DNA of 8,240 nucleotides from Mageeibacillus sp. UBA5442 (GTDB taxonomy: Bacteria > Bacillota > Clostridia > Saccharofermentanales > DTU023). Under the pieces are notes generated by a model that saw only the letters and a list, made by a program, of their open reading frames with translations, was not told the origin of the DNA and searched no databases. The stretch lies in NCBI GenBank assembly GCA_002427475.1, contig DIRG01000050.1:1-8240 (forward strand), written 5' to 3'. Within the stretch, counting starts at the first letter, position 1. The number at the start of each line of letters is the position of its first letter. Below, one piece after another: positions 1-6,047 of the stretch. The position numbers and the translations under genes are program-made.

Positions 1-537
1 TCCGCTAAAGCTGATCAAGATCGTAATTACCCCCGCCAAGGTGATGACTGAGCTAAGAAATACTATGGTTTTTTGGAACAGTTGCAGGAGTGAACCGTAG
101 TTCGTTAGCGGAAATAGAGCTCTTTCTTTCAGATCAAGTATATCGGTATCTTCTAGCTTGGAATAATCCATTCGCATGACTTTGGCTGCGAAGTAAATCG
201 GCACCCTTAGTTGGAGCAGACTCTGATGGATTTCGTCTTTTCGTTTGAGCCAGGCCGACAGTTGCCGCAAGATATACTTGGCAGCCACTAGCAGCAGAAT
301 GACCTGCAGAAACCTCTGACACTGCCAAGCTGCTGCTATGCCGTCAATGATTATGCGCGGAATAAAGATGATTAAAATATTGTTTGCCGCCTGAACCAGC
401 GCAGAAGCAATCATGATCAGGAAATACCACGGATCTAAGTCATAGACCAGCTTTAACAGAACCGCTACTGTCTTGGACCAAGAGACTTGTTTCTCCTCTG
501 GATTAGCTTCTACTTTAATCTTTTTCATCTTAGCCAT
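1..537 (-). CDS. ABC exporter half-transporter, N-terminal part (3' end outside window)
   Basis: The frame is open from an ATG at 537 to the window edge, giving 179 codons with no stop. The visible protein starts MAKMKKIKVE and has a short charged N-terminus. Hydrophobic spans follow at roughly residues 38-62, 78-88 and 155-178. Between them is a cytoplasmic-loop motif, MDYSKLEDTDILDLKERA (about 122-139), which resembles the DY-x-x-x-EDPE-x-x-DL-x-ERA signature common in bacterial ABC exporter membrane domains. The nucleotide-binding domain is expected beyond the left edge, so the family call rests on the membrane domain and the context. The start overlaps the stop of the preceding ABC gene by 8 nt (ATGGCTAA) and has an AGGAGGAG ribosome site about 6 nt upstream. 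It most likely pairs with the preceding ABC protein as a heterodimeric exporter. The substrate is unknown. Confidence 0.85.
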   Translation of the reverse strand, partial: MAKMKKIKVEANPEEKQVSWSKTVAVLLKLVYDLDPWYFLIMIASALVQAANNILIIFIPRIIIDGIAAAWQCQRFLQVILLLVAAKYILRQLSAWLKRKDEIHQSLLQLRVPIYFAAKVMRMDYSKLEDTDILDLKERALFPLTNYGSLLQLFQKTIVFLSSVITLAGVITILISFSG

Positions 538-2425
538 TGCGCTCCTCCTGTTGCTCATCTCTTTTTTCCTGATAATATTTTCCTTGAGTTGTGAACATGT
601 GTTGATAGAGACCGCCGTTTTCCATTAATTCGTCGTGAGTTCCCTGCTCGGCGATTCTTCCGTCATCCAAGAGCAGGATGCGATCGCAGAACAAAGTCGA
701 GGCCAGTCGATGTGAAATGAAAAGCGCAGTGCGACCGGAGAGAAGCGCATCAAACTCTTCATAGATCTTCGCTTCAGCCAGAGCATCAAGGGCAGCTGTC
801 GGCTCGTCCATCACCATACAGCGCGTCCCGTCGCGATAAAGAGCGCGGGCGATGGAGAGTTTCTGGTTTTCGCCTCCTGATAAAATAGTGCCTCTGTCAT
901 CAACTACCTTGAGGAGAGGCTGGTCAATGCCCAGCTCAAACGAACTGACCTTTTCCCATAAGCCGGCGGTCTGCAAAGACTTCACGACCCTCTCGCGATC
1001 GATATCCAGCTCAGTCCCCGCCACATTCTCCGCTACAGTGAGAGCTAGAGGCGAGCATTCCTGGAAAACGACACCGAAGATAGAAAATAATTTTTCAGGC
1101 TCAATATGTGAGCTATCCACTCCGTCAATCAGAATTCTACCATCAGTAGGCAGATACAAGCCTGTCAAGAGTTTGACCAAAGTTGTCTTGCCGGCTCCGT
1201 TGACACCGACCAAAGCTAGGCGTTCTCCCGGCTTGATCTCTAGATTAAGCTTGTCCAAAACCAGCTTGTCGCTGGCAGGATAGGAAAAGGATACATTCTC
1301 AAATTGCACATGAACGGGGCCGTTGCCGCTGAGCTCTGCTGAGCCTCCGGACGATTTCAGGTCTGCTTCCAAAAAGTCAATCGTATCATCCACATACATA
1401 GATTCTTCTTTGACGAAGGCCATGCTTTCTGCCAGTTTTTGCATCAATGCGCTGAAAACCGTAACTGCAGACAAGAGCATGACTAATGTCGCCAAGGTGA
1501 TCCCACCTTGCAAAAAGGAGTTAATTAAAATGAGCAGACTACTCAGGTCAATCAATACGAGCGCCAGACTTTCAATGAAAGAAAGCTGGAGCGAACGCAA
1601 AGTAAAGAGCTTCAACAGCTTTTCATAAGTCTTCACCAGAGGCCGTAGAAGCTCCATAAATTTCCCCGAAAACTTGAACAGCCGCAAATCTTTCCCATAA
1701 CGGAAATCGGATGCCGCCTCCGTAATTTTCCCCGTGCGCCTTCTCACCCGTGTCAGCTCTTCACGCCGCGAATGCCTAAAGCCCGTCACATGTCTCTGAA
1801 TCAAATAAGAGGCTATGAGGAAAACGAGAGCGACAATCACGATCAGAGGGCTTTGCGTCGCCAGTAAAATTCCTAAGAGCAGGCAGGATACAACGGTACC
1901 GCCCATCTCAAAGATACGATGCCAGATCCCTTCAATGCCTTGAACGTTGTTAGATACTGAGCGGTCCCAATTACCGAAATCGTCCAAAAACTCGACATTT
2001 TCATAGAGTCCATAATCCATTGTCATGTACTGATTTAGCGCCTGATTCAGCCATTGCATCCGTAGTCGCATAAAAAAGGTGTAGTTGCGATTCTTGAGCT
2101 GTGTTGCCACAGTAGAAAAAGCAAAAAACAAGAGTGCGTATACTCCCGTAGCAAGCAATATCTGCTGTAGATTAGCGCCCGGACTCTGAATGATTTCCAC
2201 TAAAAGATAAAAGATTAAGACCGAGAAAAGAGGAAGGATCCCATTCGCCAGCGCATAGCCAATTGAAGCAAGACAAATTTTCGGATTAGCTAGAACCGGC
2301 TTATACATATATTTCAGTATGTCCCACAGTTTAAAGTCACGAGAGTGTAGATATTCCTTCCTGAACTCGGCGTCAGCCAAGTCAAGTGCTAGGTTTTTTC
2401 GTTTTTGCGGAGCTCTACTATTCAT
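530..2425 (-). CDS. ABC exporter half-transporter with fused membrane and ATPase domains
   Basis: A 631-residue type IV (exporter-fold) ABC protein, the usual length for a half-transporter. The membrane domain covers about residues 40-355, with hydrophobic spans near 50-80, 90-110, 175-210 and 285-330. The nucleotide-binding domain follows. It has an aromatic A-loop Tyr near 382, Walker A GVNGAGKT (407-414), Q-loop Gln 454 in VVFQE, ABC signature LSGGE (515-519), Walker B MVMDEP ending at Glu 541, D-loop AALD (544-547) and H-loop His 572 in ISHR. All ATPase motifs look intact, so this subunit should be hydrolysis-competent. I chose the ATG at 2425, behind an AAAGGGGGGAG ribosome site, over an in-frame TTG at 2452 that lies inside the regulator gene. 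The start overlaps the regulator stop by 8 nt (ATGAATAG), and the end overlaps the next ABC gene by 8 nt. The charged tail KYYQEKRDEQQEERNG is unremarkable. The cargo (drug, peptide or lipid) cannot be read from the sequence. Confidence 0.93.
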   Translation of the reverse strand: MNSRAPQKRKNLALDLADAEFRKEYLHSRDFKLWDILKYMYKPVLANPKICLASIGYALANGILPLFSVLIFYLLVEIIQSPGANLQQILLATGVYALLFFAFSTVATQLKNRNYTFFMRLRMQWLNQALNQYMTMDYGLYENVEFLDDFGNWDRSVSNNVQGIEGIWHRIFEMGGTVVSCLLLGILLATQSPLIVIVALVFLIASYLIQRHVTGFRHSRREELTRVRRRTGKITEAASDFRYGKDLRLFKFSGKFMELLRPLVKTYEKLLKLFTLRSLQLSFIESLALVLIDLSSLLILINSFLQGGITLATLVMLLSAVTVFSALMQKLAESMAFVKEESMYVDDTIDFLEADLKSSGGSAELSGNGPVHVQFENVSFSYPASDKLVLDKLNLEIKPGERLALVGVNGAGKTTLVKLLTGLYLPTDGRILIDGVDSSHIEPEKLFSIFGVVFQECSPLALTVAENVAGTELDIDRERVVKSLQTAGLWEKVSSFELGIDQPLLKVVDDRGTILSGGENQKLSIARALYRDGTRCMVMDEPTAALDALAEAKIYEEFDALLSGRTALFISHRLASTLFCDRILLLDDGRIAEQGTHDELMENGGLYQHMFTTQGKYYQEKRDEQQEERNG

Positions 2426-3608
2426 GCTCCCCCCTTTCCACTGCTTCTGCAAAACTCATAAGTGAGTATGCCAAGCGTTTAATCTCAGAGGTCTGGAGAC
2501 GATAGAAGACTTTGCGACCTTCTGTTCTAATGTTGATCAGTAACGCGTTAATCAGAATTTGCATATGATGAGAGAGAGTCGCTGCCGTGATGCCCAGTTT
2601 GTCTGCGATTTCTTGCGCGTAATGCGGGCGTTCAGCTAAAATTTGAATCACCTGATAGCGAGTGTTGTCCGACAATGCGTTGAGCTGTTTCTGATCCACC
2701 AATTGCCGCTGATCGCTCTTACTGCTGACTTCCAGCATTTCTGCAAAAATCAAACCGAGACCAATGACCAGTTCTTGATTAAAATTCTGGGAATAACGAA
2801 GCCAGAGACCATTGTATCTAACGATTGACACGTACAAGTGTATATCTTCTCCACGGCGGAAACTGATCTGTTCGAAGTCGAAACGCTTCAGCCACTGTTC
2901 ATTTAAGTGTTTCAGACCGGAGTCTGAATCCAAATTTTTTATTTTCTCTTCAAAGAGCGGACGAATTATCTCAAAAGACAGCTTGCATAATTTTTCCACT
3001 TCTATCAGAGAGGAGATAATTTTTTCATAATAATCAGAAATATTAATGAAAAAATCTAACACGAAAATTTTCTGACTATCCGTGAATTCAAGCTTCTGGA
3101 CTTGTTCAATCAGCAACTCAAAGTCCAAATCACTAGTCTGGTAATCACCGAAGATCTCCGCTAACTCCTCCGGACTTGCTGCCAGAATATCCAAATCATC
3201 TTGTATTAGATCAATTAAGGCAAACTTGGCAGCAATGGTGAATTTCTCAACGTCCAGATCTGCCAAACTTATGCCGGAAGGAATATTCAAAAACAATGAT
3301 TCTGCAAAATTGTCATAGTTTTCGTTTTCATTGTTCAACATGAAAAGTGGTAGCAGGTCTTCTTTCCCCTGCCACAACTGCGGCATTTCTTTTCGGATCG
3401 AGCTCAGGTAGTCCAAGAGTTGACTATAGCGCTCATCCACGACACTTGCGTCTTCATCGTAGCGCTCTTCTTTCACCAAGCTCGCTTGATCAAAGAATTC
3501 TTTGCCTTCGGAAAGAGCTGCAAAATACTCACTAGTGAAATTTACTGCCTCTCGGGTGAAGTCCGGTTCTTTCTCTACTACTATACGATCAATAATTTTT
3601 CTATCCAT
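2418..3608 (-). CDS. ArsR-type winged-helix regulator with large N-terminal domain
   Basis: A 396-residue protein, far longer than the 90-120 residues of ordinary ArsR/SmtB repressors. The C-terminal part (about 309-371) is a clear ArsR-type winged helix: LNALSDNTRYQVIQIL, then the helix-turn-helix around EIADKLGITAATLSHHMQIL, then the wing GRKVFYRL. The first 300 residues are acidic, mostly helical and unknown to me by function. They could bind a ligand or mediate dimerisation. The classical metal-binding ELCVC box is absent; the only cysteine is near residue 208 (KLCKL), so metal sensing of the ArsR/CadC kind is unlikely. I chose the ATG at 3608, behind AGGAGAGGA, over an in-frame GTG at 3635, which lies in the purine-rich leader. 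The gene is first in an operon with two ABC exporter genes, so it probably represses that operon. Similar long ArsR-like proteins upstream of ABC pairs are known in Clostridia. Confidence 0.88.
   Translation of the reverse strand: MDRKIIDRIVVEKEPDFTREAVNFTSEYFAALSEGKEFFDQASLVKEERYDEDASVVDERYSQLLDYLSSIRKEMPQLWQGKEDLLPLFMLNNENENYDNFAESLFLNIPSGISLADLDVEKFTIAAKFALIDLIQDDLDILAASPEELAEIFGDYQTSDLDFELLIEQVQKLEFTDSQKIFVLDFFINISDYYEKIISSLIEVEKLCKLSFEIIRPLFEEKIKNLDSDSGLKHLNEQWLKRFDFEQISFRRGEDIHLYVSIVRYNGLWLRYSQNFNQELVIGLGLIFAEMLEVSSKSDQRQLVDQKQLNALSDNTRYQVIQILAERPHYAQEIADKLGITAATLSHHMQILINALLINIRTEGRKVFYRLQTSEIKRLAYSLMSFAEAVERGEHE
2427..2437 (-). promoter_or_regulatory. Ribosome binding site that decides the ABC gene start
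   Basis: On the minus strand AAAGGGGGGAG stands 1-2 nt short of optimal distance before the ATG at 2425. It lies inside the coding end of the regulator gene. No comparable site precedes the alternative TTG at 2452, so the ATG is preferred. Confidence 0.6.
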
Positions 3609-3681
3609 TGTTCCTCTCCTCGCCTGCCGCCTCACCTACTTAAAGTTTGTGATTACTTAAGCTTTTATTATCTAAAAAAGT

Positions 3682-3705
3682 ATACTTAGACCGTTATCTA
3701 AATAT
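3682..3705. promoter_or_regulatory. Putative ArsR-type operator palindrome
   Basis: A 24-nt imperfect inverted repeat: left arm ATAcTTAGA (3682-3690), 6-nt centre, right arm TCTAAaTAT (3697-3705). Eight of nine arm positions are complementary. Size and AT-rich ends resemble the imperfect palindromes bound by ArsR/SmtB repressors. It starts just downstream of the predicted -10 box of the minus-strand promoter and covers the predicted transcription start (about 3700), a position suited to repression by the regulator encoded at 2418-3608. The binding assignment is inference. Confidence 0.55.
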
Positions 3706-3706
3706 C

Positions 3707-3735
3707 ATTAAAATATATATCTAAGATTATGTCAA
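3707..3735 (-). promoter_or_regulatory. Sigma-A-type promoter of the regulator-ABC operon
   Basis: On the minus strand the -35 box TTGACA (3730-3735) matches the consensus perfectly. A 17-nt spacer follows, then TTTAAT (3707-3712), five of six matching TATAAT. Transcription would start near 3700, leaving a leader of about 90 nt before the ATG at 3608. The leader ends in a purine-rich stretch with AGGAGAGGA. Confidence 0.7.
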
Positions 3736-3794
3736 GTTTTTCTCAGGGTTAATGCTTAGATGCGTATCGAAGCTAATGACAAAAAGCTAGAGAC

Positions 3795-3823
3795 TTGATC
3801 AGCCAAGGTATATAAAATATTAT
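3795..3823 (+). promoter_or_regulatory. Putative promoter of the DUF4364 gene
   Basis: On the plus strand TTGATC (3795-3800, four of six matching TTGACA) is followed by 17 nt and TATTAT (3818-3823, five of six matching TATAAT). Transcription would start near 3830, about 26 nt before the ATG, with AAAGGA at 3841-3846 as the ribosome site. It diverges from the regulator promoter with about 60 nt between the two -35 elements. Confidence 0.5.
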
Positions 3824-3855
3824 GTGGAGAGATTGGTGAGAAAGGATGGGAAGAA

Positions 3856-4401
3856 ATGAACAGAGACATAAGCAGAGAAAAGCTGGTTCTCTTATACATC
3901 CTGCAAGAAGCGCCGGGATTACGGCGCAGCGATTTGATAGAAACTGCCTTGGGGACTTTGACCGCTGACTATTTCATGTTGGCTGAAGCGTTGAGCTGGC
4001 TTGAGTCCTCAGAACTGATTGTTTTGATGGATAGCGATCTCTTGATCGAGCCCGACACTGACAGAAGTGCTGCGGAATGTTATCTCACTCCTGAAGGGGA
4101 AAAAGTAGTAGCGGCATTGCAGGAGCAGCTGCCGGAGAGCATCCGCACCTGGCTGAACGAGCATCTTGACGAAACGAGCCTAGAACGCAGGAAGCGCAAA
4201 TCTATCGAAGCAAACTATCGCCCTACAGAAAAGAATACTTTTCTCCTACAAGTACAGCACCTGAGTGATCAAGGTGACTCTTTCAGTGTGGAGCTAGAAT
4301 TGCCTACGGAGGACTTGGCGCGCAAGGCGGCGTTCTCCTTCAAGCGTAATCCGGAAAAGTTCTACGCCACAATGCTCGAAACTTTGATCGAGAATGAATA
4401 A
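3856..4401 (+). CDS. DUF4364 family winged-helix protein
   Basis: A 181-residue soluble protein with the layout of DUF4364, a family I know mainly from Clostridia. The N-terminal part (about 1-90) reads as a winged helix: a first helix SREKLVLLYILQEAP, a second and third helix region (LRRSDLIETAL, then DYFMLAEALSWLESSELI), and the wing-exit motif LTPEGEKVVAAL near 77-88 typical of PadR/MarR-like folds. The C-terminal part (about 115-181) has alternating strands (TFLLQVQHLSD, SFSVELELP) and a final helix. A DNA-binding role is inferred from the fold; no target is known. The ATG at 3856 is chosen because upstream GTG and ATG triplets are out of frame or run into a stop. It is a single-gene unit with its own promoter and a terminator hairpin whose stem includes the stop codon. 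Confidence 0.82.
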   Translation: MNRDISREKLVLLYILQEAPGLRRSDLIETALGTLTADYFMLAEALSWLESSELIVLMDSDLLIEPDTDRSAAECYLTPEGEKVVAALQEQLPESIRTWLNEHLDETSLERRKRKSIEANYRPTEKNTFLLQVQHLSDQGDSFSVELELPTEDLARKAAFSFKRNPEKFYATMLETLIENE

Positions 4402-4426
4402 ACCGCTGGCGATTCAGCGGTTTATT
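4397..4426. terminator. Bidirectional hairpin terminator between convergent genes
   Basis: A perfect 12-bp stem, AATAAACCGCTG (4397-4408) and CAGCGGTTTATT (4415-4426), closes a 6-nt loop. The T-rich arm follows the GC core on both strands, so it can serve the plus-strand DUF4364 gene and the minus-strand flavodiiron gene that ends at 4462. The TAA stop of the DUF4364 gene lies in the stem. The T tract is short and interrupted, so efficiency is uncertain. Confidence 0.75.
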
Positions 4427-4461
4427 AATACTTACCAGATACTAGCTTGCGATCAGGCCTC

Positions 4462-5673
4462 TTAGAAGACCTCGCCCTCCGGCAAGCCCATCAATTTTTC
4501 TTTTATCGCCTGAGCATAATCATCTAAAATTTGGTATTCCTCCTCTTTGGGCAATCCTTTAATTAGAATTGTATCCAGCTTTTCAGCTTTCAATTGCGGC
4601 AAGAGATCATAGAAGCGTTTCTCAATTTGACTGCCCCAACCGAAAGATCCAATCAGGCCAATATAGCGTAAAGGCGGTTTAAAGGCATTCAACATCAAGG
4701 CCATGGCGCCCGCAGAAGGATGAGGACCGACAAGCACAGTCGGCGCAGCCATAATCAAACAGGCGGCGTCCACAGTGTCCTCAACCACCTCGCCCATCGA
4801 AACTCTCAAGTCCTGATTAGGATTATCCAGATGATGAATATTGACGGGAACACCCAGATTCTCGAGTTTTTCCGCCAGATAATACGCCATGGTTCTCGAA
4901 CTCTCATGCATCGAAACAACGGGCATGACCACGCGGCGCTCGACTTTGTCTGAAACATAGCCTTCGTAAAGAGATAAGACTTTGTCCGGTTCAAACCACA
5001 TCGGCCCATGGGCCGGGCAGATAATGGCAGGATCAAGGTCCCGTGTCTTAGCCACGTGGCGCGCGACCTGTTTGCTGGTCGGCATCATAATCTCGGCAAA
5101 GTATGACCTCGTCGTCTCCAGCTGGATGTCTTCGTCCGCTGCTTTATAAGTTGGCGCTGCATAATGGCTACCATACAGATCCGAACTGAAAAGGATTCTC
5201 TCCTCTTCCAACCAATACATGGTATTGTCCGGCCAATGTGCGAAAGGGATCGGGATGCAGGTCAGGCCTATGCCGCCGAGATCAAGCCTTTCGCCATCTT
5301 CAATAATTTGCACTTCATCAGCAGGGATATTGAGATGTATTTCTAAAAACTCCGCCACTTTGGCTGAACCCAGCAGTTTGGCTTCCGGGAAGCGCTGCAA
5401 GAGGAGTTCTGTTGATCCGGAATGATCTTGTTCTGTGTGCAGGCTGATGATGTAGTCGATATGTGTGATTCCGGCTTTTGCCAGATTTGTTAAGAGCTGA
5501 TGAATTGAATCACTCTGAACGGGATCGAGCAAAGCAGTTTTCTCTTCACCGCGCACAATAAAACTGTTGTAAGTTGTCCCATAGGGTGTGGGCATCAATT
5601 TATCGAAGTATTGTAGGTTAGGATCCGACGCACCCAGCGACAGAACACGTTCGCTGATTTTTTGGACGTTCAT
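4462..5673 (-). CDS. fprA: Class A flavodiiron protein (FprA-type O2/NO reductase)
   Basis: A 403-residue cytoplasmic flavodiiron protein of standard class A length. It reduces O2 to water, or NO to N2O, at a non-haem diiron site fed by FMN. The metallo-beta-lactamase-like domain fills about residues 1-247 and shows the full ligand set: His79, Glu81, Asp83 (HTEQDH), His146 (FAHWPD), Asp165 (FSSDLYGSHYA) and His222 (CPAHGP). Spacing agrees closely with the known H-x-E-x-D...H...D...H pattern. The flavodoxin-like domain follows from about 248, with a phosphate-loop variant SMHESSRTMA (254-263) where relatives usually have SMWGSTEKMA, then APTVLVGPHPSAGA and GSFGWGSQ. There is no fused rubredoxin or flavin reductase domain; a separate rubredoxin gene lies 64 nt upstream and is the likely electron donor. 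The ATG at 5673 follows GAAAGGG. The choice between O2 and NO as physiological substrate cannot be made from sequence. Confidence 0.95.
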   Translation of the reverse strand: MNVQKISERVLSLGASDPNLQYFDKLMPTPYGTTYNSFIVRGEEKTALLDPVQSDSIHQLLTNLAKAGITHIDYIISLHTEQDHSGSTELLLQRFPEAKLLGSAKVAEFLEIHLNIPADEVQIIEDGERLDLGGIGLTCIPIPFAHWPDNTMYWLEEERILFSSDLYGSHYAAPTYKAADEDIQLETTRSYFAEIMMPTSKQVARHVAKTRDLDPAIICPAHGPMWFEPDKVLSLYEGYVSDKVERRVVMPVVSMHESSRTMAYYLAEKLENLGVPVNIHHLDNPNQDLRVSMGEVVEDTVDAACLIMAAPTVLVGPHPSAGAMALMLNAFKPPLRYIGLIGSFGWGSQIEKRFYDLLPQLKAEKLDTILIKGLPKEEEYQILDDYAQAIKEKLMGLPEGEVF

Positions 5674-5691
5674 TTTGTAACCCTTTCAATC

Positions 5692-5720
5692 AAGAAGGCC
5701 GATCAAATCTCGGCCTTCTT
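5692..5720. terminator. Hairpin between rubredoxin and flavodiiron genes
   Basis: An 11-bp perfect stem, AAGAAGGCCGA (5692-5702) and TCGGCCTTCTT (5710-5720), with a 7-nt loop. In the minus-strand transcript it lies between the two genes, and its 3' arm ends about 5 nt before the GAAAGGG ribosome site of the flavodiiron gene. The U tract in that direction is only CUUCUU, so it looks like a weak terminator or an mRNA-processing or stability element that sets the ratio of the two proteins. The plus-strand side is more T-rich, but no plus-strand gene enters it. Confidence 0.5.
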
Positions 5721-5737
5721 CGCTTTTCTTCTTATAA

Positions 5738-5899
5738 CTATTCTATGAGTGAGAAATCCTCTTTGGGTGCTCCGCAGAGTGGGCATAGCCAATCTTCAGG
5801 CAAATCGGCAAAAGATACACCCGGGTCGATACCACCATCGGGATCGCCTATCTCTGGATCATAAACATAGCCACAGACATCACATACATACTTATCCAT
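5738..5899 (-). CDS. Rubredoxin (small iron-sulfur-free Fe(Cys)4 electron carrier)
   Basis: Reading the minus strand from the ATG at 5899 gives a 53-residue protein, a typical rubredoxin length: it begins MDKYVCDVCGYVYDPEIGDP and ends CPLCGAPKEDFSLIE. Both Cys-x-x-Cys-Gly knuckles are present (Cys6/Cys9 and Cys39/Cys42), as are the conserved GYVYDP, the PGV-x-F-x-DLP segment, and Trp37 before the second knuckle. These bind one iron. A perfect AGGAGG ribosome site lies 8 nt upstream. An overlapping ATG a few bases earlier hits a stop after three codons, which fixes the start. Rubredoxin is the standard one-electron donor to class A flavodiiron proteins, and that gene follows directly downstream, so the pair probably forms an NADH (via a reductase elsewhere) to rubredoxin to flavodiiron chain. 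Confidence 0.97.
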   Translation of the reverse strand: MDKYVCDVCGYVYDPEIGDPDGGIDPGVSFADLPEDWLCPLCGAPKEDFSLIE

Positions 5900-5924
5900 T
5901 CATTTTCCTCCTGTTTTAACTATC

Positions 5925-5974
5925 TTTATAGCATAGTCTTTTGAGCATTATATACTAAAATCGAATTTGTTTAA
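5925..5974 (-). promoter_or_regulatory. Candidate promoter(s) of the rubredoxin-flavodiiron unit
   Basis: On the minus strand a perfect TATAAT stands at 5947-5952, with only a poor -35 (TTAAAC, 16-nt spacing). A second candidate is an extended -10, TGCTATAAA, at 5925-5933 without a recognisable -35. Either would give a short leader before AGGAGG. I cannot choose between them. Confidence 0.4.
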
Positions 5975-6020
5975 GCCTCTACGGCGGCTGCTGATACATT
6001 TGCTACAGGCTTTATTAATA

Positions 6021-6041
6021 AATTGCGATGCTTCGCTAATT
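6021..6041 (-). terminator. Weak hairpin after the cobT-like gene
   Basis: Arms AATTGCGA (6021-6028) and TCGCtAATT (6033-6041) pair with a single bulged base around a 4-nt loop. In the minus-strand transcript the stem is followed by UAUUAAUAAAG, a poor U tract. It begins 7 nt after the stop of the CobT-like gene and may end that transcript before the rubredoxin promoter. Confidence 0.35.
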
Positions 6042-6047
6042 TTCACC

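Larger units (their letters stand above)
3669..3761. repeat. Cluster of TATCTAA / TTAGAT half-sites
   Basis: TATCTAA occurs in direct orientation at 3669-3675, 3695-3701 and 3718-3724. The first two copies extend to an identical nonamer, TTATCTAAA (3668-3676 and 3694-3702). A perfect 7-bp inverted pair, ATCTAAG (3719-3725) and CTTAGAT (3755-3761), brackets the -35 box of the minus-strand promoter. The cluster sits between two divergent genes and may be an extended binding region for the ArsR-type regulator. AT-rich sequence makes chance matches possible. Confidence 0.4.

Noticed and set aside
852..1283. A 143-codon open frame on the plus strand
   Set aside because: It lies wholly antisense to the ATPase domain of the ABC gene, whose motifs are all intact. 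The translation shows no recognisable domain.
2426..2452. Longer ABC protein starting at TTG 2452
   Set aside because: It would add nine residues inside the regulator gene without a ribosome site, whereas ATG 2425 has AAAGGGGGGAG and the same 8-nt overlap as the next junction.
3609..3635. Longer regulator starting at GTG 3635
   Set aside because: The extra residues are translated from the purine-rich leader itself, and the ATG at 3608 has a good ribosome site.
6011..6022. Perfect 12-nt palindrome TTTATTAATAAA
   Set aside because: It is made only of A and T in an AT-rich spacer and has no loop, so chance is likely.
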